A DNA stretch of 64,000 nucleotides from Vibrio mimicus (GCF_019048845.1 NZ_CP077425.1:124001-188000); one strand, 5' to 3'. Positions 1-7,846 are shown, numbered from the stretch's first letter. Translations and numbers: made by a program. The notes: generated by a model from the letters alone, not told the origin.

Positions 1-234
1 AAGGATTTCAACGATAACACCCAAATGATTCGTGTCGGTGGTGAGATTGACATAATGCGTCAGCTAAAGTTGAGGGCAGGGTACAATAAAAATCTTGCTT
101 ACGATAACACAGAGGGAACCATTACCGGTGGCATCGGTCTTTCCCCACTTAATCTTTTCCAATTGGATATCGGTGCAAGCTATACCAATGACAATGCAAT
201 GGGAGCGTATGTCAACTTCCTTGCGAGTTACTAA
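1..234 (+). CDS. TraF-like outer-membrane/secreted protein, 3' end only
   Basis: The open frame runs from base 1 to a TAA at 232-234, so only the last 77 residues are visible. They alternate polar and hydrophobic residues with Gly and Asn turns, as in beta strands of an outer-membrane barrel, and end in the aromatic terminus LASY. The pattern resembles the C-terminus of the TraF_2 family (conjugal transfer TraF-like proteins), which occurs as a chromosomal gene in vibrios with no conjugation role shown. The family call is an inference from this fragment; another beta-barrel protein is possible. A strong hairpin and T-run follow at 252-276. Confidence 0.5.
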   Translation, partial: KDFNDNTQMIRVGGEIDIMRQLKLRAGYNKNLAYDNTEGTITGGIGLSPLNLFQLDIGASYTNDNAMGAYVNFLASY

Positions 235-251
235 GCATCTCTCTATAGTAT

Positions 252-276
252 GGCTCCTTTCAAAGGAGCCTTTTTT
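252..276 (+). terminator. Rho-independent terminator that also contains the yoaH Shine-Dalgarno
   Basis: A nearly perfect stem (GGCTCCTTT at 252-260, AAAGGAGCC at 262-270) is followed by six T. It should end the upstream transcript. Its 3' arm carries AAGGAG just before the ATG at 277, so the same bases serve the next gene as ribosome binding site. Confidence 0.8.
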
Positions 277-438
277 ATGTTTGATGATCTACCTACATTG
301 ACTCATGCTGAACAGCAAGCGGCGGTCGAACAAATTCAGAAGCTGATGGCAGAAGGTATTAGCACTGCAGAAGCAATAAAAATCATAGCCCAACAAATCC
401 GACAAGAAAAAATGGAACAAAGCCAAGGCACTCATTGA
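277..438 (+). CDS. yoaH: UPF0181 family small protein YoaH
   Basis: This 53-residue protein begins [20 protein letters not shown] and matches the UPF0181/YoaH family: a short N-terminal LPxLTHxxQQ motif, then a helix with [14 protein letters not shown]. Function is unknown in the family. The ATG at 277 is chosen over an upstream in-frame ATG at 250, because 250 lies before the terminator stem and the family starts at MF. AAGGAG at 263-268 gives good spacing. The stop codon lies in the loop and 3' arm of a second terminator at 427-449. Confidence 0.85.
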   Translation: MFDDLPTLTHAEQQAAVEQIQKLMAEGISTAEAIKIIAQQIRQEKMEQSQGTH

Positions 439-449
439 GTGCCTTTTTT
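425..449 (+). terminator. Rho-independent terminator of yoaH
   Basis: The stem GGCACT (427-432) / AGTGCC (438-443) encloses a 5-base loop and is followed by TTTTTT. The yoaH stop codon TGA (436-438) is inside the hairpin. Confidence 0.85.
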
Positions 450-716
450 CTTATCAAGAACCTGAATGTAAAACCACCGAGAGATCTTTGTGATTTTAAT
501 ATTTTCCTTTTATAACAATGTGTTGTGTTGGTTTTTTATTCCAAATAACATGTGCCGAATCAATGCAAGATCTAGGTTTTGTAATTTAATTACAGATGGC
601 TGAGTTGAGGGAGTATTTGACAGAATAAATCACTAAGCAAGTAACAACGTCACGTTCCAAGCTGGATTTCGTTGCAACACCCACCAAAAAAAACCATCCC
701 AAAACCAAAACACCTT
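450..716. other. AT-rich left flank of the phage array, no gene seen
   Basis: There is no convincing ORF on either strand. The last 28 bases (689-716) are identical to the 3' end of every phage copy (for example 4293-4320). The sequence upstream of those 28 bases differs from the phage. The flank may therefore include the remnant of an earlier related integration, but nothing else recognisable remains. Confidence 0.6.
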
Positions 717-868
717 AGTTCGTATTATGAGGCACGTCATTATGTTGAGTGGCAGCCGTCAGTACCATTGCGCAAGCACTGGCGGCCTCACTTGCAGCAG
801 AAGGTGGGCAGCTTGCTGCATCGTTCTGCCAAAGTGAGCACGTAATATAATGTCGGATAATACGCATT
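717..868 (+). other. CTX-type attP: two inverted Xer half-sites folding into a hairpin (copy 1)
   Basis: An XerC-like arm AGTTCGTATTA (717-727), a 12-base spacer (728-739) and an XerD-like arm TTATGTTGAGT (740-750) are followed about 100 bases later by an inverted second site. The reverse complement of 858-868 is AATGCGTATTA. The two arms can pair in single-stranded phage DNA. CTX-phi attP(+) is known to use exactly this folded form with a 12-base central region. The central loop region (751-840) also contains paired segments. Confidence 0.75.
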
Positions 869-972
869 AAGTGTGTGCCTGTATCTTGAGCAGTTAACTC
901 TGATGAACTTGTGTATCTTTTACCTCTAATTTACTATGCACTCAATTTTACAGTACGATGGGGCATATATTT

Positions 973-1314
973 ATGAGCGTTATTGAAGATATTCTTAGAC
1001 ATCAACTAAGTATTGGTTTCTATGATAATGTCGAGCCAGATTTTGCTAGAGGTCTTGCTCAAAGAGCAGTTGACCATGGGTTTTCATCTCTATCAGAAAG
1101 GCAACAAGATGTACTTTCTGACTTTCTTACTCAAACTTGTTCTGGTGTAACTGACCCAGGCGGGCATCATAACAACTGTACATGTGAGTTATCAGATGCT
1201 GAATTGTTACAAGCTTACCGCGAAGCATTTGGCGGAGATGATGTCCAATGTGAGGATTGCAGAGAAGAAGCTTCTTTTCATAGTTTCCAACGAGATCGTT
1301 TAGATCACGAATAA
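973..1314 (+). CDS. Cysteine-rich acidic small protein of the satellite phage (copy 1), function unknown
   Basis: A 113-residue acidic protein starts MSVIEDILRHQLSIGFYD. The central part carries a Cys/His cluster (TCSGVTDPGGHHNNCTC, about residues 58-74) and the C-terminal part a CEDC pair (about residue 95), so it may bind zinc. I do not recognise a named family. The ATG at 973 is preferred over the in-frame ATG at 958 because GGGG at 960-963 is suitably placed as ribosome binding site for 973. The gene lies between attP and the replication intergenic region, where CTX-phi and RS1 have no gene. It could be a cargo gene or a phage accessory function. Confidence 0.65.
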   Translation: MSVIEDILRHQLSIGFYDNVEPDFARGLAQRAVDHGFSSLSERQQDVLSDFLTQTCSGVTDPGGHHNNCTCELSDAELLQAYREAFGGDDVQCEDCREEASFHSFQRDRLDHE

Positions 1315-1700
1315 CCTGTAACTCGATTTTCTCTGCTATACGCTCGCGTGTAGAGAGAAAATGAGTAACCAAGCGGAACGAATACCAAGCACTTCCTGCG
1401 TTGCTAATTCCGCGCGGTAGTTTCGTCATAACCTTCTTTGATTCTATCGCGCCTAGTGCGCGATTTTTATTTTATGGCATAACCCACAATAACGACCAAA
1501 CGACGGAATGACAACGACGAGAACTGAGGAGGAGGATTGGAGGAGAGAAGGGAGTGGCTTAGTGCGAATGGATGCGGATGCAGACTTCATCCTGAAGACT
1601 GCGCCGCACCATCGCACAAGCAATCACGTAATCGGCCAAAATGACCGCGAAGCGGTTCGGGTTCCTGTTACACCCGAACTAAGTCCGGAATTCCGGACTT
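1315..1700. other. Hairpin-rich intergenic region, candidate replication origin and packaging signal (copy 1)
   Basis: No credible gene is seen. A long hairpin (1327-1343 pairing with 1346-1361, one bulged G and one G-U pair) directly follows the cysteine-rich ORF and has no T-run. A terminator stem follows (1446-1464), then a purine-rich tract near 1523-1560. Three adjacent hairpins come next: CCGC/GCGG at 1645-1655, GTTCGGGT/ACCCGAAC at 1655-1679 and a 20-base perfect palindrome at 1681-1700 next to the rstR stop codon. Filamentous phages keep origins and packaging signals in such intergenic hairpins; the assignment here is inference. Confidence 0.5.
1446..1468 (+). terminator. Rho-independent terminator (copy 1)
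   Basis: The stem ATCGCGC (1446-1452) / GCGCGAT (1458-1464) has a 5-base loop and runs into TTTTT. It should end transcription of the cysteine-rich ORF. It recurs at +3604 and +7208. Confidence 0.75.
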
Positions 1701-2027
1701 TTACCCTTTTAACTCTTCAATTTTTCTTTCTAGTTCTGCGATTCTTTCAGAGAACAGTACATCGTTCATTGTTGCCAAACCTTTAACGATTTCAGCCATG
1801 TATTTTTCAACTGGAGACTCTTCATCTTCTCCATAGGCTATTTTGTTCAAGGGTATTCCTGTTGCTGAACTTATTAACATTACATCTTTTAGTTTTGGCT
1901 CTGTTTTGCCTTTTGCTGCCCGAACTAAAGTGCTAACACTGATGCCAGTTATTTCACTAATTTTTTGATATCCGCCATTTTGGGTTATGGCGTCATTAAT
2001 TCTCTTCGCTATTGCTTCTTCTGACAT
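1701..2027 (-). CDS. rstR: RstR-type phage repressor (copy 1)
   Basis: This 108-residue protein has a Cro/CI-type helix-turn-helix near residues 17-45 (GGYQKISEITGISVSTLVRA). Its C-terminal end is a coiled coil (RIAELERKIEELKG) suited to dimerisation. It is transcribed divergently from rstA, as rstR is in CTX-phi and RS1, where RstR represses the rstA promoter and gives superinfection immunity. RstR alleles vary widely between phage types; I cannot assign the allele from memory. The ATG at 2027 is preferred because the upstream in-frame GTG (2054) directly abuts the TATAAT -10 box (2055-2060, minus strand), so it could not be in the mRNA. GGGGGA before 2027 is a good ribosome binding site. 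Confidence 0.8.
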   Translation of the reverse strand: MSEEAIAKRINDAITQNGGYQKISEITGISVSTLVRAAKGKTEPKLKDVMLISSATGIPLNKIAYGEDEESPVEKYMAEIVKGLATMNDVLFSERIAELERKIEELKG

Positions 2028-2201
2028 GAGAATCCCCCGAATTTTTGTTAACACATTATACCCCCCGCTTTTTCGCTTCTGATTTTCACATGTTCACTTG
2101 TGGCAATTAAATGTGCACAACTGCATAGATTTTTATCTCTCATCATATTATCATTTCTGCGCATACAAATGTTCATTATTGCTAATTGACAGGTTTTTGC
2201 C
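2028..2201. promoter_or_regulatory. Divergent rstR/rstA promoter and operator region (copy 1)
   Basis: On the minus strand TATAAT (2060-2055) is a clear -10 box for rstR. On the plus strand, repeated TTCAC/GTGCAC/GTTCAT-type half-sites between about 2087 and 2176 are candidate RstR operators. The rstA promoter elements are not clear by eye. Confidence 0.5.
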
Positions 2202-3344
2202 GTGTTTTTTATCGACCAACTTTTCATGCAACAAGATTACCCTGACGGTGGGCTTCCATTCGTTGGGACGCATGTTATTGAACGGCTCGATTTGGAAACG
2301 GGCGAGAAGCTTCCCCCTAGTGTCAACCAAAAGATTTTGGAGGGGTCATACAGCACCAAATTAACTATCCGCTGTAATGGCGATCGTGTCAGAGTTGAGG
2401 GGAATCCATCACGCTGGCAGCGCATGGATAACTTAGTTGGCCTAAACACTCTTGATGAGTGTGTTGAAATCTATAACCATGTTCTTGCTAAGTACGATTT
2501 ACCTCCATTCACTAAAAACACTCGCGTATTCCATCGACAATCACCAGATGGAAAATCTTCATCCCTTATCGGTAATGGTGCTGAAATCACCCTCATTGAC
2601 TGGACTCGTAATCACACAGTCGGGCAGGGCAAGGAAGCTTCTTTTATCCGCGGTATGTCATCCATGCAAATCGGCCGTGGCCGCGAGCCAAAGCTTTACC
2701 CAAACGGCATGACCTGTAACTGGGGTGAGGCATCAGAATGGATGATGACAAAACTTTATTGCAAGGCTTACGAGCTCCGTAAGCACCTCAAAGAAGACAA
2801 GCGCAAAAAGAATCGCGTTGTCACTGAACAACTTGAATACCTTGAAAAGCTTATCGGCTACTGCGAAGAGCAGGGCGTAGTACGAGAAGAGCACAGCCTC
2901 AGACAAAAACTATTGAAACGACATAATTTACAGTTTTATGGCTTGGTTACTGAACAAGACTTTCACGCACATTTAAACGATATCGAGAACGCCATGAAGA
3001 CACTACACGCCACACACGATACACATCAATCTATTGCTCATCAGTTACTCGAAGCGGGCGCTGTTGATACGTTACGCAAAGCCAATTCCACAATGAGTTA
3101 TTTTACTCTTTGGCAACACGGCTCCGACTTGAAGGCTGTATTAACTCGCTCCCAATTTTTTGAGCATAAAGCACGCTTAAAACAAATTGGTATCGATATC
3201 TCTCGTCCATTCGATGTGTCTCGTATGTGTCCCACACTCAAGCGTTCTGAAGTCATCGAGGTTAAACCGCTTTCTGTTCCCGACTGGTATCGATTACCCG
3301 TTGTGGCTCAATCCAATGTACTGCCATTCCGTGCAGTCGCTTAA
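2202..3344 (+). CDS. rstA: RstA-type phage replication initiator (copy 1)
   Basis: The 380-residue protein closely resembles RstA of CTX-phi/RS1 (about 360 residues), for example in the segments GGLPFVGTHVIERLDLETG and LYPNGMTCNWGE. RstA nicks phage double-stranded DNA and starts rolling-circle replication, like gene II protein of f1 and the phage X/Cri family. The start is a GTG at 2202 with AGG about 8 bases upstream; the next ATG lies eight codons downstream (2226), so a shorter product is possible. It is followed after 15 bases by the ssDNA-binding protein gene, so the two are probably co-transcribed from the RstR-controlled promoter. Confidence 0.9.
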   Translation: MFFIDQLFMQQDYPDGGLPFVGTHVIERLDLETGEKLPPSVNQKILEGSYSTKLTIRCNGDRVRVEGNPSRWQRMDNLVGLNTLDECVEIYNHVLAKYDLPPFTKNTRVFHRQSPDGKSSSLIGNGAEITLIDWTRNHTVGQGKEASFIRGMSSMQIGRGREPKLYPNGMTCNWGEASEWMMTKLYCKAYELRKHLKEDKRKKNRVVTEQLEYLEKLIGYCEEQGVVREEHSLRQKLLKRHNLQFYGLVTEQDFHAHLNDIENAMKTLHATHDTHQSIAHQLLEAGAVDTLRKANSTMSYFTLWQHGSDLKAVLTRSQFFEHKARLKQIGIDISRPFDVSRMCPTLKRSEVIEVKPLSVPDWYRLPVVAQSNVLPFRAVA

Positions 3345-3359
3345 TCAATAGAGGTACTT

Positions 3360-3644
3360 ATGCTCAAGATAGAGATTTTTAAAGAGAACGAACGTGCAGA
3401 GCCGCGCACCATAAACGGCAAAGATGGTAAGCCACCACGCACAATCTACGAACAAACCGCTTACGTTTACCTGGGCGGTAAATTCCCTGTTGAAATGAAA
3501 CTTGGTTTACAGGAGGGTCAACCGCCTTATGCAGCCGGAGTCTATACCCCTCATAGTTCTAGTTACGTTGTTAATGCTTTCGGCGGTCTGGAACTCAAAA
3601 AATACGGATTAACCATCGAACCACTAGAATCACCAGATTTATAA
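3360..3644 (+). CDS. rstB: Gene V/RstB-type ssDNA-binding protein (copy 1)
   Basis: This 94-residue protein aligns along its length with gene V protein of f1-like phages: GKPPRTIYEQTAYVYLGG matches the GKPYSLNEQLCYVDLGN region, and EGQPPYAAGVYTPHSSSYV matches EGQPAYAPGLYTVHLSSFK. Those proteins coat phage single strands and switch replication from double- to single-stranded product. RstB of CTX-phi has the same role and position, but is somewhat longer (about 126 residues), so this is closer to the compact f1 form. AGAGG lies a few bases before the ATG. Confidence 0.85.
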   Translation: MLKIEIFKENERAEPRTINGKDGKPPRTIYEQTAYVYLGGKFPVEMKLGLQEGQPPYAAGVYTPHSSSYVVNAFGGLELKKYGLTIEPLESPDL

Positions 3645-3681
3645 CTCGTAACCACTTTGTGGTGACGTAAGGAACAACGTC

Positions 3682-4242
3682 ATGGCTAAAACATCTTCAT
3701 ATACCAATCTATATAGCTTTGTCCCAACAGAGCGCCGTAAGGCTGTTGGGATGAAACTGGTTAAACGTAATGGACAACGTTGCTGGGATAGTGCGGAGTT
3801 ATCTCGGCTAAAGGCACTTTATGATGAGGGCTTAACCTCTGAAGATATTGCAAACTTACTTGGCCGTTCATCCAATGCAGTAAGACTAAAGCTAAGCCGT
3901 CTATGTTACACGTCCAAATATCATTGTTACACCAATCAAGAGGACGCTTATATACGCAGGTATTACGGTTTCAAATCTCTTTCAGAGATTGCAGATCATC
4001 TCGGTGTTAGCGTTTCGTCTTTAGTTGACCGTGCAACCAAAGCTTTAGGTTTAAAAAATCGTTACTGTGGAGAAAACTCGCCATCATGTAAATTGAGTGA
4101 TGAAGATGTGGAATTTATAAGGCAGTTGCATGAGGAAGGTTTAACTTGTCCATCAATTGCTGAAAAGTTTGAAATCTCAGCATCTTACGTTAACGAATTG
4201 GTTAACTTTAAATCTAGAACTGTTCTAACAGCTTCCCGATAA
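3682..4242 (+). CDS. Triple helix-turn-helix DNA-binding protein at the rstC position (copy 1)
   Basis: This 186-residue protein has three consecutive HTH-like units. The first (about residues 36-75, ELSRLKALYDEGLTSEDIAN...) resembles GcrA/Myb-type modules. The second covers about 82-122 (ISEIADHLGVSVSSLV-like core). The third (about 135-175, LSDEDVEFIRQLHEEGLTCPSIAEKFEI) resembles HTH units of phage and homing-endonuclease proteins. It occupies the place where RS1 carries rstC, a 70-residue antirepressor, but is not recognisably related to RstC. It may regulate phage promoters or counter RstR; this is inference. AAGGA precedes the ATG, and an imperfect hairpin follows the stop at 4250-4281. 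Confidence 0.7.
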   Translation: MAKTSSYTNLYSFVPTERRKAVGMKLVKRNGQRCWDSAELSRLKALYDEGLTSEDIANLLGRSSNAVRLKLSRLCYTSKYHCYTNQEDAYIRRYYGFKSLSEIADHLGVSVSSLVDRATKALGLKNRYCGENSPSCKLSDEDVEFIRQLHEEGLTCPSIAEKFEISASYVNELVNFKSRTVLTASR

Positions 4243-4249
4243 TCGTTCT

Positions 4250-4281
4250 CAACTGTCATAAATGCTTCTTTATGGCAGTTG
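4250..4281 (+). terminator. Hairpin after the phage operon (copy 1), possible terminator
   Basis: CAACTGTCATAAA (4250-4262) pairs with TTTATGGCAGTTG (4269-4281), with one wobble pair. No T-run follows, so termination is uncertain. It recurs in the other copies. Confidence 0.45.
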
Positions 4282-4576
4282 AAATCTGTTACAAAAACCA
4301 TCCCAAAACCAAAACACCTTAGTTCGTATTATGAGGCACGTCATTATGTTGAGTGGCAGCCGTCAGTACCATTGCGCAAGCACTGGCGGCCTCACTTGCA
4401 GCAGAAGGTGGGCAGCTTGCTGCATCGTTCTGCCAAAGTGAGCACGTAATATAATGTCGGATAATACGCATTAAGTGTGTGCCTGTATCTTGAGCAGTTA
4501 ACTCTGATGAACTTGTGTATCTTTTACCTCTAATTTACTATGCACTCAATTTTACAGTACGATGGGGCATATATTT

Positions 4577-4918
4577 ATGAGCGTTATTGAAGATATTCTT
4601 AGACATCAACTAAGTATTGGTTTCTATGATAATGTCGAGCCAGATTTTGCTAGAGGTCTTGCTCAAAGAGCAGTTGACCATGGGTTTTCATCTCTATCAG
4701 AAAGGCAACAAGATGTACTTTCTGACTTTCTTACTCAAACTTGTTCTGGTGTAACTGACCCAGGCGGGCATCATAACAACTGTACATGTGAGTTATCAGA
4801 TGCTGAATTGTTACAAGCTTACCGCGAAGCATTTGGCGGAGATGATGTCCAATGTGAGGATTGCAGAGAAGAAGCTTCTTTTCATAGTTTCCAACGAGAT
4901 CGTTTAGATCACGAATAA
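4577..4918 (+). CDS. Cysteine-rich acidic small protein (copy 2)
   Basis: Identical to the protein at 973-1314. Confidence 0.65.
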   Translation: MSVIEDILRHQLSIGFYDNVEPDFARGLAQRAVDHGFSSLSERQQDVLSDFLTQTCSGVTDPGGHHNNCTCELSDAELLQAYREAFGGDDVQCEDCREEASFHSFQRDRLDHE

Positions 4919-5304
4919 CCTGTAACTCGATTTTCTCTGCTATACGCTCGCGTGTAGAGAGAAAATGAGTAACCAAGCGGAACGAATACCAAGCACTTCC
5001 TGCGTTGCTAATTCCGCGCGGTAGTTTCGTCATAACCTTCTTTGATTCTATCGCGCCTAGTGCGCGATTTTTATTTTATGGCATAACCCACAATAACGAC
5101 CAAACGACGGAATGACAACGACGAGAACTGAGGAGGAGGATTGGAGGAGAGAAGGGAGTGGCTTAGTGCGAATGGATGCGGATGCAGACTTCATCCTGAA
5201 GACTGCGCCGCACCATCGCACAAGCAATCACGTAATCGGCCAAAATGACCGCGAAGCGGTTCGGGTTCCTGTTACACCCGAACTAAGTCCGGAATTCCGG
5301 ACTT

Positions 5305-5631
5305 TTACCCTTTTAACTCTTCAATTTTTCTTTCTAGTTCTGCGATTCTTTCAGAGAACAGTACATCGTTCATTGTTGCCAAACCTTTAACGATTTCAGC
5401 CATGTATTTTTCAACTGGAGACTCTTCATCTTCTCCATAGGCTATTTTGTTCAAGGGTATTCCTGTTGCTGAACTTATTAACATTACATCTTTTAGTTTT
5501 GGCTCTGTTTTGCCTTTTGCTGCCCGAACTAAAGTGCTAACACTGATGCCAGTTATTTCACTAATTTTTTGATATCCGCCATTTTGGGTTATGGCGTCAT
5601 TAATTCTCTTCGCTATTGCTTCTTCTGACAT
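5305..5631 (-). CDS. rstR: RstR-type phage repressor (copy 2)
   Basis: Identical to the repressor at 1701-2027, with the same -10 box and start. Confidence 0.8.
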   Translation of the reverse strand: MSEEAIAKRINDAITQNGGYQKISEITGISVSTLVRAAKGKTEPKLKDVMLISSATGIPLNKIAYGEDEESPVEKYMAEIVKGLATMNDVLFSERIAELERKIEELKG

Positions 5632-5805
5632 GAGAATCCCCCGAATTTTTGTTAACACATTATACCCCCCGCTTTTTCGCTTCTGATTTTCACATGTTCA
5701 CTTGTGGCAATTAAATGTGCACAACTGCATAGATTTTTATCTCTCATCATATTATCATTTCTGCGCATACAAATGTTCATTATTGCTAATTGACAGGTTT
5801 TTGCC

Positions 5806-6948
5806 GTGTTTTTTATCGACCAACTTTTCATGCAACAAGATTACCCTGACGGTGGGCTTCCATTCGTTGGGACGCATGTTATTGAACGGCTCGATTTGGA
5901 AACGGGCGAGAAGCTTCCCCCTAGTGTCAACCAAAAGATTTTGGAGGGGTCATACAGCACCAAATTAACTATCCGCTGTAATGGCGATCGTGTCAGAGTT
6001 GAGGGGAATCCATCACGCTGGCAGCGCATGGATAACTTAGTTGGCCTAAACACTCTTGATGAGTGTGTTGAAATCTATAACCATGTTCTTGCTAAGTACG
6101 ATTTACCTCCATTCACTAAAAACACTCGCGTATTCCATCGACAATCACCAGATGGAAAATCTTCATCCCTTATCGGTAATGGTGCTGAAATCACCCTCAT
6201 TGACTGGACTCGTAATCACACAGTCGGGCAGGGCAAGGAAGCTTCTTTTATCCGCGGTATGTCATCCATGCAAATCGGCCGTGGCCGCGAGCCAAAGCTT
6301 TACCCAAACGGCATGACCTGTAACTGGGGTGAGGCATCAGAATGGATGATGACAAAACTTTATTGCAAGGCTTACGAGCTCCGTAAGCACCTCAAAGAAG
6401 ACAAGCGCAAAAAGAATCGCGTTGTCACTGAACAACTTGAATACCTTGAAAAGCTTATCGGCTACTGCGAAGAGCAGGGCGTAGTACGAGAAGAGCACAG
6501 CCTCAGACAAAAACTATTGAAACGACATAATTTACAGTTTTATGGCTTGGTTACTGAACAAGACTTTCACGCACATTTAAACGATATCGAGAACGCCATG
6601 AAGACACTACACGCCACACACGATACACATCAATCTATTGCTCATCAGTTACTCGAAGCGGGCGCTGTTGATACGTTACGCAAAGCCAATTCCACAATGA
6701 GTTATTTTACTCTTTGGCAACACGGCTCCGACTTGAAGGCTGTATTAACTCGCTCCCAATTTTTTGAGCATAAAGCACGCTTAAAACAAATTGGTATCGA
6801 TATCTCTCGTCCATTCGATGTGTCTCGTATGTGTCCCACACTCAAGCGTTCTGAAGTCATCGAGGTTAAACCGCTTTCTGTTCCCGACTGGTATCGATTA
6901 CCCGTTGTGGCTCAATCCAATGTACTGCCATTCCGTGCAGTCGCTTAA
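5806..6948 (+). CDS. rstA: RstA-type phage replication initiator (copy 2)
   Basis: Identical to the initiator at 2202-3344. Confidence 0.9.
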   Translation: MFFIDQLFMQQDYPDGGLPFVGTHVIERLDLETGEKLPPSVNQKILEGSYSTKLTIRCNGDRVRVEGNPSRWQRMDNLVGLNTLDECVEIYNHVLAKYDLPPFTKNTRVFHRQSPDGKSSSLIGNGAEITLIDWTRNHTVGQGKEASFIRGMSSMQIGRGREPKLYPNGMTCNWGEASEWMMTKLYCKAYELRKHLKEDKRKKNRVVTEQLEYLEKLIGYCEEQGVVREEHSLRQKLLKRHNLQFYGLVTEQDFHAHLNDIENAMKTLHATHDTHQSIAHQLLEAGAVDTLRKANSTMSYFTLWQHGSDLKAVLTRSQFFEHKARLKQIGIDISRPFDVSRMCPTLKRSEVIEVKPLSVPDWYRLPVVAQSNVLPFRAVA

Positions 6949-6963
6949 TCAATAGAGGTACTT

Positions 6964-7248
6964 ATGCTCAAGATAGAGATTTTTAAAGAGAACGAACGTG
7001 CAGAGCCGCGCACCATAAACGGCAAAGATGGTAAGCCACCACGCACAATCTACGAACAAACCGCTTACGTTTACCTGGGCGGTAAATTCCCTGTTGAAAT
7101 GAAACTTGGTTTACAGGAGGGTCAACCGCCTTATGCAGCCGGAGTCTATACCCCTCATAGTTCTAGTTACGTTGTTAATGCTTTCGGCGGTCTGGAACTC
7201 AAAAAATACGGATTAACCATCGAACCACTAGAATCACCAGATTTATAA
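6964..7248 (+). CDS. rstB: Gene V/RstB-type ssDNA-binding protein (copy 2)
   Basis: Identical to the protein at 3360-3644. Confidence 0.85.
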   Translation: MLKIEIFKENERAEPRTINGKDGKPPRTIYEQTAYVYLGGKFPVEMKLGLQEGQPPYAAGVYTPHSSSYVVNAFGGLELKKYGLTIEPLESPDL

Positions 7249-7285
7249 CTCGTAACCACTTTGTGGTGACGTAAGGAACAACGTC

Positions 7286-7846
7286 ATGGCTAAAACATCT
7301 TCATATACCAATCTATATAGCTTTGTCCCAACAGAGCGCCGTAAGGCTGTTGGGATGAAACTGGTTAAACGTAATGGACAACGTTGCTGGGATAGTGCGG
7401 AGTTATCTCGGCTAAAGGCACTTTATGATGAGGGCTTAACCTCTGAAGATATTGCAAACTTACTTGGCCGTTCATCCAATGCAGTAAGACTAAAGCTAAG
7501 CCGTCTATGTTACACGTCCAAATATCATTGTTACACCAATCAAGAGGACGCTTATATACGCAGGTATTACGGTTTCAAATCTCTTTCAGAGATTGCAGAT
7601 CATCTCGGTGTTAGCGTTTCGTCTTTAGTTGACCGTGCAACCAAAGCTTTAGGTTTAAAAAATCGTTACTGTGGAGAAAACTCGCCATCATGTAAATTGA
7701 GTGATGAAGATGTGGAATTTATAAGGCAGTTGCATGAGGAAGGTTTAACTTGTCCATCAATTGCTGAAAAGTTTGAAATCTCAGCATCTTACGTTAACGA
7801 ATTGGTTAACTTTAAATCTAGAACTGTTCTAACAGCTTCCCGATAA
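7286..7846 (+). CDS. Triple helix-turn-helix DNA-binding protein (copy 2)
   Basis: Identical to the protein at 3682-4242. Confidence 0.7.
   Translation: MAKTSSYTNLYSFVPTERRKAVGMKLVKRNGQRCWDSAELSRLKALYDEGLTSEDIANLLGRSSNAVRLKLSRLCYTSKYHCYTNQEDAYIRRYYGFKSLSEIADHLGVSVSSLVDRATKALGLKNRYCGENSPSCKLSDEDVEFIRQLHEEGLTCPSIAEKFEISASYVNELVNFKSRTVLTASR

Larger units (their letters stand above)
717..4320 (+). mobile_element. RS1-like satellite filamentous prophage, copy 1
   Basis: This is the first of three identical 3604-bp direct repeats. The order is: attP-like hairpin (717-868), cysteine-rich ORF (973-1314), hairpin-rich intergenic region (1315-1700), divergent rstR-type repressor, rstA-type initiator, gene V/RstB-type ssDNA-binding protein, and a triple HTH protein. 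This is the regulatory and replication half of a CTX-phi genome without coat, assembly or toxin genes. That is the layout of the satellite phage RS1 (rstR-rstA-rstB-rstC, about 2.7 kb), but larger and with two different accessory genes. Such elements depend on Xer recombinases for integration and, by analogy, on a helper phage for packaging. Confidence 0.88.

Noticed and set aside
1127..1429. Minus-strand 100-codon frame overlapping the cysteine-rich ORF in each phage copy
   Set aside because: It has no ribosome binding site, runs through the long hairpin at 1327-1361 and shows no protein-like motif; a shadow of the plus-strand gene.
1508..1786. Plus-strand 92-codon frame between the phage hairpins and rstR
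   Set aside because: It passes through the hairpin cluster and the 3' end of rstR, has odd composition from the purine tract, and no known counterpart.
2098..2364. Plus-strand frame overlapping the rstA start
   Set aside because: The frame overlaps the clearly homologous rstA sequence in another phase; it lacks a ribosome binding site and family signs.
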